Positions 25,311 to 34,173 of a DNA stretch of 64,000 nt are shown here, piece after piece. The stretch lies in contig NZ_JAGGKC010000011.1 of NCBI RefSeq assembly GCF_017873395.1, positions 1 through 64,000 of the forward strand. The letters are read 5' to 3'. Each line of letters starts with the position of its first letter. Position 1 is the first letter of the stretch. This DNA comes from Youngiibacter multivorans (GTDB taxonomy: Bacteria; Bacillota; Clostridia; Clostridiales; Clostridiaceae). Made by a program: the position numbers and the translations under genes. The notes beneath the pieces are model-generated. The model saw only the letters and a list, made by a program, of their open reading frames with translations. It was not told the origin of the DNA and searched no databases.

Positions 25311-25383
25311 TTAGTCCATTAGAGTCCAATTTCATAATATTTACCATCTATTCTGTGAATTTTATGAGTCCATTAGGTTCCAA
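25311..25383. promoter_or_regulatory. paired candidate regulator sites
   Basis: AGTCCATTAGAGTCCAATT near 25312-25330 and AGTCCATTAGGTTCCAATT near 25365-25383 match at 17 of 19 positions, 53 bp apart (five helical turns). Within the first site GTCCA occurs twice at 11-bp spacing. Both lie just upstream of the operon promoter. Confidence 0.5.
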
Positions 25384-25456
25384 TTAATGCGTTTTTGAAT
25401 ATTTCAAAATGGTATCCTTCATAATGTAATCGTATTTATGGAAAAACAAAGAAAAA

Positions 25457-25483
25457 GCTGCAGGAAATGAAATTTCCTGCAGC
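25457..25483 (-). terminator. terminator after lysA
   Basis: GCTGCAGGAAAT and ATTTCCTGCAGC form a 12-bp perfect stem around GAA, followed on the minus strand by TTTTTCTTTG. Confidence 0.9.
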
Positions 25484-25503
25484 AATATATTCATGCGATA
25501 TTT

Positions 25504-26751
25504 TTACAAATTTAACATATTTATGAGTAAACTTTCATAATTATCCATCTTTCTTATGAGCTTTACAGACCCGTCCGCCCTTATCAGAACCTCGGCAGGC
25601 TTAAGCCTGTTGTTGTAGTTGGAGCTCATCGAAAAACCGTATGCTCCAGCATCCATTACTCCAAGGGTGTCTCCGGTCTTGATTTCAGGAAGTAGCCTTC
25701 CCTTTGCCATGATGTCTCCGGATTCACAGATGTTTCCGACCACAGTCTGCTCGAATTCCTGACCTAAAGCCCTTCCGTCATTTGGATAGACCTCTATGTC
25801 ATGATGGCTGTCATACATCATCGGCCTTGCCAGTACATTGAACCCAAGGTCTGTTCCCACATAGGTGGTACCTGCATTGTCCTTTACAGCATGGACTGTT
25901 CCAAGAAGTATTGAGGACTCAGCCACCACATACCTGCCCGGCTCAATCTTAAATAGCGGTGTCTCTCCTGTCTCTGCCATCCATTCCTTCAGTACTTCTG
26001 TAAACTCAGCCTTTAGGGATGCTATGTCCAGCGGTTCCTGCCCGGTCTGCTTCTTGTATGGAATTCCGAAACCGCCGCCGAAGTCAATTATCTTAAGCCC
26101 CTTGAAGCTCTTTGCAATCTCAAGGAGATTTTTGACTGCAGCAAGGAATGGGTCCTTCTCCATATAGAGCGAGCCTATGTGCTGATTGATTCCAATGAGC
26201 GTGGTTTTATTCCTGGTCAGTATTTCCTTGACCTTATCTATGTCATCCATGGAAACGCCGAACTTGGTCTTCTTTCCGCCTGTTACTACCTTTTCGCTGT
26301 GACCAGCGCCGACACCAGGGTTGAACCTGATTGCGACCTCAAGACCGTCAGCTATCCTGCCGAACTGATCAAGCTGGTCCAGTGAGTCAACACTCACTAT
26401 GATTCCCCTGTCCAGGGCAAACTTCATCTCTTCAGCGCTTACGTTGTTCGCTACGTAGAATATCTTCTCATGCTCGAAGCCTGCAGCCTCAAGGGCCAGT
26501 ATCTCTCCCGGAGACATTGCGTCAGCATAGAGGCCCTCCTCGTGGATGATCTTAAGAAGGCTTACATTTGAATTCGCCTTGACTGAATAGTTGGACTGGA
26601 AATTGGGAAGCTCTGCAAGGTTCTTCATATCCCTTGCCTTCTGCCTCAGAATCTCCTCACTATATACGTAAAGGGGGCTTCCGAACTTTACAAGAAGCTC
26701 CTTAGGGTCATTCCCCTTATAAAAATCTGTTGTCTGTGAATAATATGCCAT
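25504..26751 (-). CDS. lysA: diaminopimelate decarboxylase
   Basis: 415 residues of the PLP-dependent group IV decarboxylases. The PLP lysine is Lys58 in NYSVKANSN; GGGFGIPY binds the phosphate; EPGRYVVAESSILLG and the C-terminal GAYGFSMSSNYN complete the site. It makes L-lysine from meso-diaminopimelate. AGGAGG seven bases before the ATG. A GC-rich hairpin (AAGGGGC/GGCCCTTT) lies in the 5' leader, but the leader is too short for a standard lysine riboswitch. Single gene with its own terminator. Confidence 0.94.
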   Translation of the reverse strand: MAYYSQTTDFYKGNDPKELLVKFGSPLYVYSEEILRQKARDMKNLAELPNFQSNYSVKANSNVSLLKIIHEEGLYADAMSPGEILALEAAGFEHEKIFYVANNVSAEEMKFALDRGIIVSVDSLDQLDQFGRIADGLEVAIRFNPGVGAGHSEKVVTGGKKTKFGVSMDDIDKVKEILTRNKTTLIGINQHIGSLYMEKDPFLAAVKNLLEIAKSFKGLKIIDFGGGFGIPYKKQTGQEPLDIASLKAEFTEVLKEWMAETGETPLFKIEPGRYVVAESSILLGTVHAVKDNAGTTYVGTDLGFNVLARPMMYDSHHDIEVYPNDGRALGQEFEQTVVGNICESGDIMAKGRLLPEIKTGDTLGVMDAGAYGFSMSSNYNNRLKPAEVLIRADGSVKLIRKMDNYESLLINMLNL

Positions 26752-26996
26752 ATCCTACCTCCTGGCCATGATGCCCGACTAAAGGGCCAAAAGCCCCTTT
26801 TCCCGTTGAAACTTAATGTATTTGATTTTATCATGATTTTTTCCGCATGAAAAGCATATTGGATATTTTCATGAAAAAAATCAGTAAATATGCATAGATG
26901 GTGAATTATTCAATTTTTCACTCAGCCATGAGCAATCGGGAGGGTTGTGATATATAATTTAGTTATTGATAGGAAGCTTACAAAGGGGTGAATAGA

Positions 26997-27971
26997 TTGA
27001 AAGAAATAGACATAAGGGAATTAGGCTTCAGGATAGGAAACGCTGAGGACAAAGACGGCGGGACAGGTGTGACTGTCATCCTCTGTGAGGATGGTGCAGT
27101 TCCAGGGGTGGATGTGAGAGGTGGAGCACCCGGAACCAGGGAGACCGACCTGATCGATTCGAGGGAAATGGTTGAAAGGATCCACAGTGTAGTGCTCGCA
27201 GGAGGCAGCGCCTTCGGACTGGATGCCTCTTCAGGAGTAATGAGATTCCTCGAGGAAAAGGGCATCGGCTTCGACACCGGTGTTGCAAAGGTCCCAATAG
27301 TTGCATCCGCAGTGCTTTTCGACCTTGCGTACAGGTCAGCCAAAATAAGGCCTGACCTTCAAATGGGCTATGAGGCATGCAGGAACGCATACCCGGGAAA
27401 CTACGAGGACGGCTCAAGAGGTGCAGGAACTGGTGCCACAGTAGGAAAGATCATGGGACCACATAACGCCATGAAGAGCGGCATAGGTTCAGCAGCCTAT
27501 GAGGTTGGAAGCGTCAGGGTCGGGGCAATAGTAGCTGTAAATGCCTTCGGCAGCGTATACGATGGAGGAAGCCTGATGGCAGGACCAAGGATTGCCGGAA
27601 TCCCGGCTTCCACCGAAGATCTGATGATAAAGGGCATGGAGGCAAAATTCCGGGGAAACACTACAATTGGCTGCATCCTGACCAATGCCAGGCTGACCAA
27701 GGCTCAGGCCAACAAGCTTGCCACAATGGGACAGGACGGCTTCGCCAGGGCAATCAGACCTGTACACACAATGGTTGACGGAGATACCCTTTTCGTCATG
27801 GCAAATGGCAGCGAGGAAACAGACCTCAGCTTCCTTGGAACCCTTGCAGCTATGGCAGTTGAAAAGGCTATAGTCGAAGCTGTAAGGAAGGCAGAGAATC
27901 TTGGTGACGACATACCGACCTATTCGCAGATCGATTCAGGCAAGCTTAAGCACGGGCTTGATATATTCTAG
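26997..27971 (+). CDS. P1 family peptidase (DmpA/NylC-like, self-cleaving)
   Basis: About 324 residues. The N-terminal-nucleophile fold is shown by VVLAGGSAFGLDASSGV, GAGTGATVGK and RGNTTIGCILTNA; by comparison with NylC the self-cleavage site is Asn-Thr in GNTTIG (Asn224/Thr225 counted from GTG 26988). After cleavage the Thr is the nucleophile. Family members act on beta-peptides, D-amino-acid peptides or cyclic amides; the substrate here is unknown. I prefer TTG 26997 because the GTG at 26988 is part of the AAAGGGGTG binding site. Single gene, convergent with the MATE exporter. Confidence 0.85.
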   Translation: MKEIDIRELGFRIGNAEDKDGGTGVTVILCEDGAVPGVDVRGGAPGTRETDLIDSREMVERIHSVVLAGGSAFGLDASSGVMRFLEEKGIGFDTGVAKVPIVASAVLFDLAYRSAKIRPDLQMGYEACRNAYPGNYEDGSRGAGTGATVGKIMGPHNAMKSGIGSAAYEVGSVRVGAIVAVNAFGSVYDGGSLMAGPRIAGIPASTEDLMIKGMEAKFRGNTTIGCILTNARLTKAQANKLATMGQDGFARAIRPVHTMVDGDTLFVMANGSEETDLSFLGTLAAMAVEKAIVEAVRKAENLGDDIPTYSQIDSGKLKHGLDIF

Positions 27972-27974
27972 GAC

Positions 27975-28017
27975 AAATAGGGCGAAGCCGATGAAATTCA
28001 TCGGCTTCGCCCTATTT
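27975..28017. terminator. bidirectional terminator between P1 peptidase and MATE genes
   Basis: A roughly 20-bp perfect stem (arms start AAATAGGGCGAAGCC and end GGCTTCGCCCTATTT) fills the whole 46-base gap between two convergent stops. Confidence 0.9.
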
Positions 28018-29421
28018 CTACCTTATCTTAATGTATTTCCACTTTCCGGTCCTGAACCTCATCATTACAAAGAACCATCTTATCAGCTGGTCTACAAGTA
28101 CGGCTGCCCATGCTCCCGTAAGTCCCATGCCGAAATTGTTGACAAGAACATAGGCTATGATCAGCCTGAACGGGAGAGCGCCTATAAAAGTCGCAATCAG
28201 CGGCCAGAAAGTATCACCGGCTCCTCTTAAAGCTCCGGCAAGTATGAGCTGGGATACCTGGAATGGCTGGACCAGCGCGATTATCTTGAGTGCACCTGAT
28301 GCATTCCTAATAATCTCAGGGTCGGTGGAGTATAGGGATACGATATCCGTTCCGAAGAAAAAGAACAATAGGGCTATTACAGTCGCGACCACTGAGCCCA
28401 TCTTCCTTGTCTCCTTAGCATACTCCTCAGCCTTCTTCGGATCTCCGGCACCGAGTGACCTGCCGACCAGTGATGATGCTGCTATGCCAAAGCCCTGTCC
28501 CGGCTGGAAAGATAGTCCAAGGATGCTCAGCGCAATCTGGTGGGCCGCATAGACTACAGTTCCAAGACCTGCCACTATCCTGACGAATATAAGTATGGCA
28601 ACTCTTAAGGCCAGGGATTCAAGTGAAGCTGGAACACCTATCTTCACAAGGTTAGTCATGATGTCCCGGTTGAATTTGAACTTGTTCCTTAAGTTGAGCC
28701 TTACCACGCTGTCGCCCTTCAGAACAAAGGCAAGGAGCAGCATGCTTGCAACCACATTGGAAAGGGATGTTGATATTCCGGCTCCCGTTATTCCAAGCCT
28801 TGGAGCTCCCAAAAGGCCGTATATCAGGATCGCATTTCCTACAACATTCAGGAAGTTAACCATAATGTTTATCTTCATGGGAACCTTCGTCTGTCCCACT
28901 CCGCGGAGAGCAGCCGTTATCGACATGTTGAAGGATTGGAATATGAAGCCGACCATTATTATCTTGAAGTATGCGTTGCCTATTCCTATTACATCCTGGC
29001 CCGCACCCATGAACTGCATTATCTGGTTTGAAAAAACTATTCCCAATGCTCCCAGCGGTATTCCAAGACCCAGAAGATTCAGTATTATAGTGTGCTTCAG
29101 AGTACTCTCAATCCTGTCCCTCTTGCCCGAGCCAAGATACCTCGCTATCATGGCAGTTCCGCCTACATTCAGGGCCTGTACAAGCGAAAGTCCTACGAAC
29201 ATGGGCTGGTTGGTTATTCCAACCGCAGCCACTGATGCTGCAGCCTCTCCAAGGTTAGCAAGCCTCCCAAGCATAATCATGTCAACCATCCCGAAAAGAG
29301 TGCCCATGATGAGCTCAAGCACTATGGGCCACGAAAGCCTAATGATATCCGCCTTCACAGGATTCTTGATATATGCGTATATATTCAGTTTTCCGCTTCT
29401 CTTTTTATTAATCTCTTCCAT
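28018..29421 (-). CDS. MATE family multidrug/Na+ exporter
   Basis: 467 residues with twelve predicted membrane segments. MATE hallmarks: WPIVLELIMGTLFGMVDMIMLGRLANLGEAA at the start, AIVQPFQVSQLILAGALRGAGDT-like segment near residue 390 (written here in part), and the internal repeat GVGQTKVPMKINI near residue 175. Such proteins export cationic drugs or dyes in exchange for Na+ or H+. Single gene on the minus strand, divergent from the pst operon. The substrate cannot be told. Confidence 0.9.
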   Translation of the reverse strand: MEEINKKRSGKLNIYAYIKNPVKADIIRLSWPIVLELIMGTLFGMVDMIMLGRLANLGEAAASVAAVGITNQPMFVGLSLVQALNVGGTAMIARYLGSGKRDRIESTLKHTIILNLLGLGIPLGALGIVFSNQIMQFMGAGQDVIGIGNAYFKIIMVGFIFQSFNMSITAALRGVGQTKVPMKINIMVNFLNVVGNAILIYGLLGAPRLGITGAGISTSLSNVVASMLLLAFVLKGDSVVRLNLRNKFKFNRDIMTNLVKIGVPASLESLALRVAILIFVRIVAGLGTVVYAAHQIALSILGLSFQPGQGFGIAASSLVGRSLGAGDPKKAEEYAKETRKMGSVVATVIALLFFFFGTDIVSLYSTDPEIIRNASGALKIIALVQPFQVSQLILAGALRGAGDTFWPLIATFIGALPFRLIIAYVLVNNFGMGLTGAWAAVLVDQLIRWFFVMMRFRTGKWKYIKIR

Positions 29422-29724
29422 TTCGTCTAACCATCACTTTCTTATCACATACAGAAAATTATAACATATAAACATCTTGTCAAAAAAATAACTTAGTTCC
29501 AAATGTATTTGAAGATGGAGATTACCATTCTCCATCATTCCAGAAGCCTTTCGCAGATGCCATCCATTTTCAAATGACAACATAAAGGATACTGCTATTC
29601 ATCTGTGGTGTGGTGTTGCGAAGACAGAGTATAATATCTCTATATAAAATGAAGTGGTATAATAAATCATGTAATAGTCCTTCTTATTAATAGCCTGATA
29701 GGGAGAGGATGTGTGAGGTATTGA
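29422..29724. other. 303-bp divergent intergenic region (MATE / pst)
   Basis: It must hold the promoters of the MATE gene (minus) and the pst operon (plus). Two plus-strand TATAAT hexamers (29630-29635, 29658-29663) are present but neither has a good -35 at 16-18 bases. I see no clear Pho box here, in contrast to the region ahead of nptA. Confidence 0.5.
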
Positions 29725-30522
29725 ATGGATAATCAAATCAGAAAGTCTCTGCAACGAACTAAAATGAAAACACAAAATGTAAACCTGTACTATGGGTCAT
29801 TTCAAGCTTTGAGGAACGTTTCCATTGATATTCAAGAATGTACGATAACTGCCCTGATTGGTCCGTCAGGGTGCGGCAAGTCATCCTTTCTGCGGCTTTT
29901 AAATAGGATGAATGACCTGATACCTGGAGTTAAGGTTGAAGGCAATATTTTGCTGGATGATGCTTCAATTTATGATAAGGATATGGATGTTGTTGCTCTC
30001 AGAAAAAGAGTAGGCATGGTATTTCAGAGACCAAATCCATTCCCGATGTCAGTATACGATAATATCGCCTTTGGTCCACGGCATCATGGACAAAAACATG
30101 CTTCTGAGATAACAGATATTGTTGAGCGGAGCTTACGAGAGGTCTCTTTGTGGGAAGAAGTAAAGGATAAGCTTAAAAAGCCTGCCTTCGACCTTTCGCC
30201 AGGTGAGCAGCAAAGGCTATGTATTGCACGCGCACTTGCAGTAGAACCAGAAGTAATATTGATGGACGAGTCATGCAGCGCACTTGATCCAGAATCCACT
30301 CTAAAAATTGAAGACTTAATGCAAATCATAGCTAAAAAATATACTATAATCATCGTTACTCACAACATGGAGCAAGCTGCCCGAGCATCTGACATGACTG
30401 CATTCATGATGATGGAAGAGGATAAGGCGGGAACCCTTGTTGAATATGCACCGACAGCCGAACTCTTTTCTAACCCTAGAGACAAACGAACTGAGGACTA
30501 TATCACAGGCAGATTTGGGTAA
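29725..30522 (+). CDS. pstB: phosphate ABC transporter ATPase PstB1 (degenerate signature)
   Basis: 265 residues of the PstB family, cytoplasmic ATPase of the high-affinity phosphate importer. Walker A is GPSGCGKS (46-53, Lys52), Q-loop Gln101 in VFQRPNPFP, Walker B ILMDE (Asp181, Glu182), D-loop SALD (185-188), H-loop His213. The signature is LSPGE (157-161) in place of LSGGQ: Gly to Pro and Gln to Glu, an unusual loss in this family. It stands first in the operon, before pstS, separated by a 177-base leader; a second PstB with the opposite set of defects is at the other end. Start ATG 29725 has GAGG seven bases upstream. Confidence 0.92.
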   Translation: MDNQIRKSLQRTKMKTQNVNLYYGSFQALRNVSIDIQECTITALIGPSGCGKSSFLRLLNRMNDLIPGVKVEGNILLDDASIYDKDMDVVALRKRVGMVFQRPNPFPMSVYDNIAFGPRHHGQKHASEITDIVERSLREVSLWEEVKDKLKKPAFDLSPGEQQRLCIARALAVEPEVILMDESCSALDPESTLKIEDLMQIIAKKYTIIIVTHNMEQAARASDMTAFMMMEEDKAGTLVEYAPTAELFSNPRDKRTEDYITGRFG

Positions 30523-30540
30523 ACTGAACATAGAAATGCT

Positions 30541-30613
30541 GTGAGGAGATTGGAAGCTCCGTGCAAAGTCATTGAAAGTTGTTCTGCAGAAGAATCCGGC
30601 TAATTTTCCTCAC
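30541..30613 (+). other. dyad in the pstB1-pstS spacer
   Basis: GTGAGGA (30541-30547) and TCCTCAC (30607-30613) can pair across about 60 bases that include the self-complementary TTCTGCAGAA. The spacer is 180 bases long, unusual inside this tight operon, and could be an mRNA processing or differential-expression element. Confidence 0.35.
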
Positions 30614-30702
30614 TCGAATGGGTAACCTTAATAACATAGGAATGGAGGAAATCAGGCACCGATATTATCCTCACCGATGATTCTGGTTCTTGATTTTGTG
30701 TG

Positions 30703-31557
30703 ATGAATATGAAAACAATGTATCTTAACTGCAAGAATCAAAGACGATCTGTCAAAGCCTTGGGAGCAGTGCTGCTGTCTCTGACTGTGAGCCTGACGTC
30801 CGCCTGCAGCATAAATTCAGAAGCAGGCCTTATTGTTGCCGGATCCACTTCTGTGCAGCCTTATGCCGAGATTTTAGCGGAAGAATACGCAATTCTAAAC
30901 CCCGCTTCAGTCATTGACATTCAGGGGGGTGGCTCATCAGCCGGCATCTCTGCAGCCAAGTCTGGCACTGCTGATATCGGTATGTCATCCCGATCTCTAA
31001 ACGACGAAGAGAAAAACTTGTGGAGCATTGAAATTGCCAAGGACGGGTTAGGTATAATAGTAAACCCTGCCAATCCGATTCTAAATCTGACTTTGGACCA
31101 GATCCGCAAAATTTACTCATCTGAAATCACAAACTGGAGCGAGATTGGTGGTTCAAATTCGAAGATCCATGTTATTACACGTGAAGAAGGGTCAGGTACT
31201 AGAGGCGCATTCGCGGACTTGGTTATGGAAAAAACTGAAATCACTCCAAAAGCCATAGTTCAAGACTCCAATGGGGCAGTAAAGCAATTGGTTAAGGATG
31301 ATCCTAATGCCATAGGCTTCATTTCTTTAGGTCTGGTAGATGACACTGTGAAAGCATTGCATCTTGAAGGTATTGCAGCAACCCAGGAAAATATACGAAA
31401 TGGAAGCTACAGTCTGTCAAGACCATTCCTATTCGTTTCGCTCAGCCAGCCTTCGGGACAAATCAAGCAATTTATCGACTTTATCCTCTCTGCTGAAGGG
31501 CAGAAAATATTGAGCAATGAGGGACTAATTCCTTCAAAGGAAGGTGCAGAGAAATGA
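30703..31557 (+). CDS. pstS: phosphate-binding lipoprotein PstS
   Basis: 284 residues. A lipoprotein signal peptide runs to about Cys35 (LTVSLTSAC). The phosphate-binding loops are typical: AGSTSVQPYAEIL, QGGGSSAGISA and TREEGSGTRGAF. It captures phosphate outside the membrane and gives it to PstCA. The start (ATG 30703 or 30709) has no good ribosome binding site, unusual for this genome. Its stop overlaps the pstC start as ATGA. Confidence 0.93.
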   Translation: MNMKTMYLNCKNQRRSVKALGAVLLSLTVSLTSACSINSEAGLIVAGSTSVQPYAEILAEEYAILNPASVIDIQGGGSSAGISAAKSGTADIGMSSRSLNDEEKNLWSIEIAKDGLGIIVNPANPILNLTLDQIRKIYSSEITNWSEIGGSNSKIHVITREEGSGTRGAFADLVMEKTEITPKAIVQDSNGAVKQLVKDDPNAIGFISLGLVDDTVKALHLEGIAATQENIRNGSYSLSRPFLFVSLSQPSGQIKQFIDFILSAEGQKILSNEGLIPSKEGAEK

Positions 31558-32399
31558 AACATTTCAAGGAAAGATTCTCTGAAGGCATTTTTCTCATTTT
31601 GGCGCTTTCGTCTCTGTCAGTACTTGCGCTGATAACAGTATTCATAATAATCCAGGGCTTGCCGATAATCTCCAAGGTTGGCCTGATCAACTTCATATTT
31701 GGAATGAAGTGGGCCCCGAGCCAGGGGGCATTCGGAATATTCCCCATGATTGTCGGTTCAGTATCAGTCACACTTGGCGCAGCAATCCTGGGAGTTCCAA
31801 TCGCTATTTGCTGCAGTATTTTTTTGGCTGAGTTTGCCCCAGCTGCACTAAGAAACATCTTTAGACCTGCCATTCAGCTGCTGGCTGGCATACCATCAGT
31901 AGTCTACGGATTTTGGGGAGTGCTGTTCATAGTTCCAGCGATCAGGAAATACCTGGGTGGACCTGGGCTAAGCATATTGGCAGGTTCAATCATTCTCGCA
32001 ATAATGATTTTGCCTACGATAATCAGTATATCTGAAGTGTCCCTGCTTTCCCTGCCGCGTCAGTATAAGGAAGGTGGATTAGCCTTGGGCCTGACCCATT
32101 GGCAAACAATATATTTTTTGCTGTTGCCTGCTGCAAAGTCGGGAATTGTTTCCTCAATAATCCTGGGAATAGGACGCGCAATTGGAGAGACCATGGCGGT
32201 GATAATGGTTCTTGGAAATGCGGTAGCTATCCCACAGTCGATTCTTGATCCGGTAAGGACTCTGACAACTAATATAGGTATTGAGATGGGTTACGCATCC
32301 GGTGACCATCAGCATGCACTGTTCGCCACAGGTATAGTATTGTTTGTAATAATCATGGTTTTAAATGCTTCCGCCCAATATATCACGAGAAAGAGGTGA
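31554..32399 (+). CDS. pstC: phosphate ABC transporter permease PstC
   Basis: 281 residues with six predicted membrane segments and the binding-protein-dependent permease loop GLALGLTHWQTIYFLLLPAA near residue 180 that docks on the ATPase, followed by GIGRAIGETMAVIMVLGNA typical of PstC. It forms the channel with PstA. ATGA overlap with pstS and seven bases to pstA. Confidence 0.93.
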   Translation: MKHFKERFSEGIFLILALSSLSVLALITVFIIIQGLPIISKVGLINFIFGMKWAPSQGAFGIFPMIVGSVSVTLGAAILGVPIAICCSIFLAEFAPAALRNIFRPAIQLLAGIPSVVYGFWGVLFIVPAIRKYLGGPGLSILAGSIILAIMILPTIISISEVSLLSLPRQYKEGGLALGLTHWQTIYFLLLPAAKSGIVSSIILGIGRAIGETMAVIMVLGNAVAIPQSILDPVRTLTTNIGIEMGYASGDHQHALFATGIVLFVIIMVLNASAQYITRKR

Positions 32400-32406
32400 G
32401 GCTAGT

Positions 32407-33243
32407 ATGAAAATCAGTGCACGAACTTCACAAAACATAGCCAAAGTTATTATTTGGTCAGCCGCACTTCTAGTAATTGTGATTTTGCTTGCCATAATTC
32501 TCTACATACTTGCGAAAGGCATACCTGTTCTAAGCTGGCAATTTCTGACTGAAATTCCGCGAAATATGGGTCGCTCCGGAGGCATTTCCTCATCAATTGT
32601 TGGTACCTTACTTGTGACATCAGTTGCGGTCATCGTAGCGATGCCATTTGGAATCGGAACGGCTTTCTATCTTACAGAGTATACCCGTGAAAGCAGGATC
32701 ACACGTATTATCCGTTTCAGCGCTGAGTCGCTTGCAGGGATTCCATCCATTGTCTACGGACTCTTTGGATTCATATTCTTTGTCACATACCTGAAATTGG
32801 GATGGTCTGTTCTATCAGGCGGCCTGACTATGGCAATCATGATACTTCCGACAATAATCCGAACATCAGAAGAGGCAATTCGTACAGTACCAAACCTGTA
32901 TCGTGAGGTAGGCTATTCACTGGGAGCCACAAAGTGGCAGACCATAACCAAGACTGTATTCCCATCAGCGCTTCCTGGCATAGCCAATGGAGTGATTTTG
33001 AGCATAGGCCGATGTGTGGCCGAAACGGCTGCTGTAATGTTGACAGCCGGTTCAGCCCTGCGTATGCCAACATCTCTATTTTCACCGACAAGGACCATGG
33101 CAATACATTTTTATATACTGGCCAGGGAAGGAATATCGATTGAGAATGCCTATGGCACAGCAGCACTGTTGATCACACTCATTTTTCTGATAAATGTCGT
33201 TTTCAATATGCTTGTCAATCGATTCATTGCGAAAGGTCGTTAG
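32407..33243 (+). CDS. pstA: phosphate ABC transporter permease PstA
   Basis: 278 residues with six membrane segments. The docking loop is YREVGYSLGATKWQTITKTVFP and the following IGRCVAETAAVMLTAGSA is typical of PstA. ATG 32407 has GAGGTGAGG upstream; an in-frame upstream start would overlap pstC with no binding site. It pairs with PstC. The two permeases differ in their docking loops, so they could hold two different ATPases. Confidence 0.93.
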   Translation: MKISARTSQNIAKVIIWSAALLVIVILLAIILYILAKGIPVLSWQFLTEIPRNMGRSGGISSSIVGTLLVTSVAVIVAMPFGIGTAFYLTEYTRESRITRIIRFSAESLAGIPSIVYGLFGFIFFVTYLKLGWSVLSGGLTMAIMILPTIIRTSEEAIRTVPNLYREVGYSLGATKWQTITKTVFPSALPGIANGVILSIGRCVAETAAVMLTAGSALRMPTSLFSPTRTMAIHFYILAREGISIENAYGTAALLITLIFLINVVFNMLVNRFIAKGR

Positions 33244-33253
33244 GAGGTGGAAG

Positions 33254-34015
33254 ATGAATCAACAATCGAAGATAACAATAAAAGGGTTGAAATTCTATTA
33301 TAAGGAAAAAGAGGTAATTCATGGTATCGACCTTGAGGTTACGGCAAATGAGATCCTGGCATGCTTCGGACCTGCCAACAGCGGGATAACGACTTTGCTG
33401 AGAACACTGAACCGTCTCTGCGACTTGATTCCAGGCGCACGCCCGGAGGGCGAAATCCTCCTTGATGGAAAAAACATTTATCATCCGGATATGTCAGTAG
33501 CTGAGCTGCGCCGCAAGGTAGGTATGGTCTTTGATGTGCCCACGCCTCTGCCCATGTCCATTTTTGATAACATCGCTCTGGGGCCTAGTATGGGTGGAGT
33601 CAAATCCAAGGCAGTACAGAGTGAAAAGGTAGAAAAAGCTTTGAGAATGGCTGCTCTATGGGATGATGTCAAAGACAGGCTGCACACTCCTGCTGCTAGA
33701 TTATCCGGCGGACAGCAGCAGCGACTATGTATTGCCCGAGTTTTGGCACTGGAACCGGAGGTAATATTGTTGGACCGACCGTGTTCAGCGCTTGATCCGG
33801 TATCGACAGCTAAAATAGAGGATTCACTTAGAGAGCTAAAGGACCAGTTCACCATAATCATCGCACCTCATACTGTTCAACAAGCAGCGCGAATTGCTGA
33901 CAAGGTCGCATTTATATTAATGGGTAATCTGATAGAACAGGGTATTGCTGAGGAAGTTTTCGCTAATCCTAAGGAGCAGCGAACAAGTGACTATATTACC
34001 GGAAGGTTCGGCTAA
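33254..34015 (+). CDS. PstB2, PstB-like protein without catalytic residues
   Basis: 253 residues, clearly PstB-derived along its whole length (SALDPVSTAKIED, DYITGRFG end). Walker A reads GPANSGIT (39-46): the essential lysine is Ile45 and the central Gly is Asn42. The Q-loop is VFDVPTPLP (Asp94 instead of Gln). Walker B is ILLDR (Asp174, Arg175 instead of catalytic Glu). The signature LSGGQ (150-154) and the H-loop His206 are intact. It cannot hydrolyse ATP by the known mechanism but can complete the ATP site of a partner. GGAGG six bases before ATG, ten bases after pstA, so it is expressed. The frame is intact: not a decaying pseudogene. Confidence 0.88.
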   Translation: MNQQSKITIKGLKFYYKEKEVIHGIDLEVTANEILACFGPANSGITTLLRTLNRLCDLIPGARPEGEILLDGKNIYHPDMSVAELRRKVGMVFDVPTPLPMSIFDNIALGPSMGGVKSKAVQSEKVEKALRMAALWDDVKDRLHTPAARLSGGQQQRLCIARVLALEPEVILLDRPCSALDPVSTAKIEDSLRELKDQFTIIIAPHTVQQAARIADKVAFILMGNLIEQGIAEEVFANPKEQRTSDYITGRFG

Positions 34016-34173
34016 GAAAATTGCCGCAAAATCCAGCCTGTATATATTGAGACTAGCCTGTTCATCAAAACTATTGACCAGATGATGCTGTGGTAGATTT
34101 AGAGAACCGGTGTGAAATTCCAGAAAATTAATTACTGAGAGACAAATTGTAAGTTTTGGAGGTATATGGAAGT

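Noticed and set aside
26752..26987. Lysine riboswitch ahead of lysA.
   Set aside because: The leader between the divergent lysA and P1 peptidase genes must hold both promoters and has none of the conserved lysine-box sequences; only a small hairpin is seen.
33254..34015. PstB2 as a decaying pseudogene.
   Set aside because: The frame is intact, length is normal, the ribosome binding site is strong, and the losses are confined to catalytic residues while the signature is perfectly kept.
34090..34130. A GGTG-n-GAAA-TTCC stretch ahead of phoU that recalls the core of a cobalamin riboswitch.
   Set aside because: The B12 box and the rest of the conserved core are missing and the 140-base spacer is too short for the full element.
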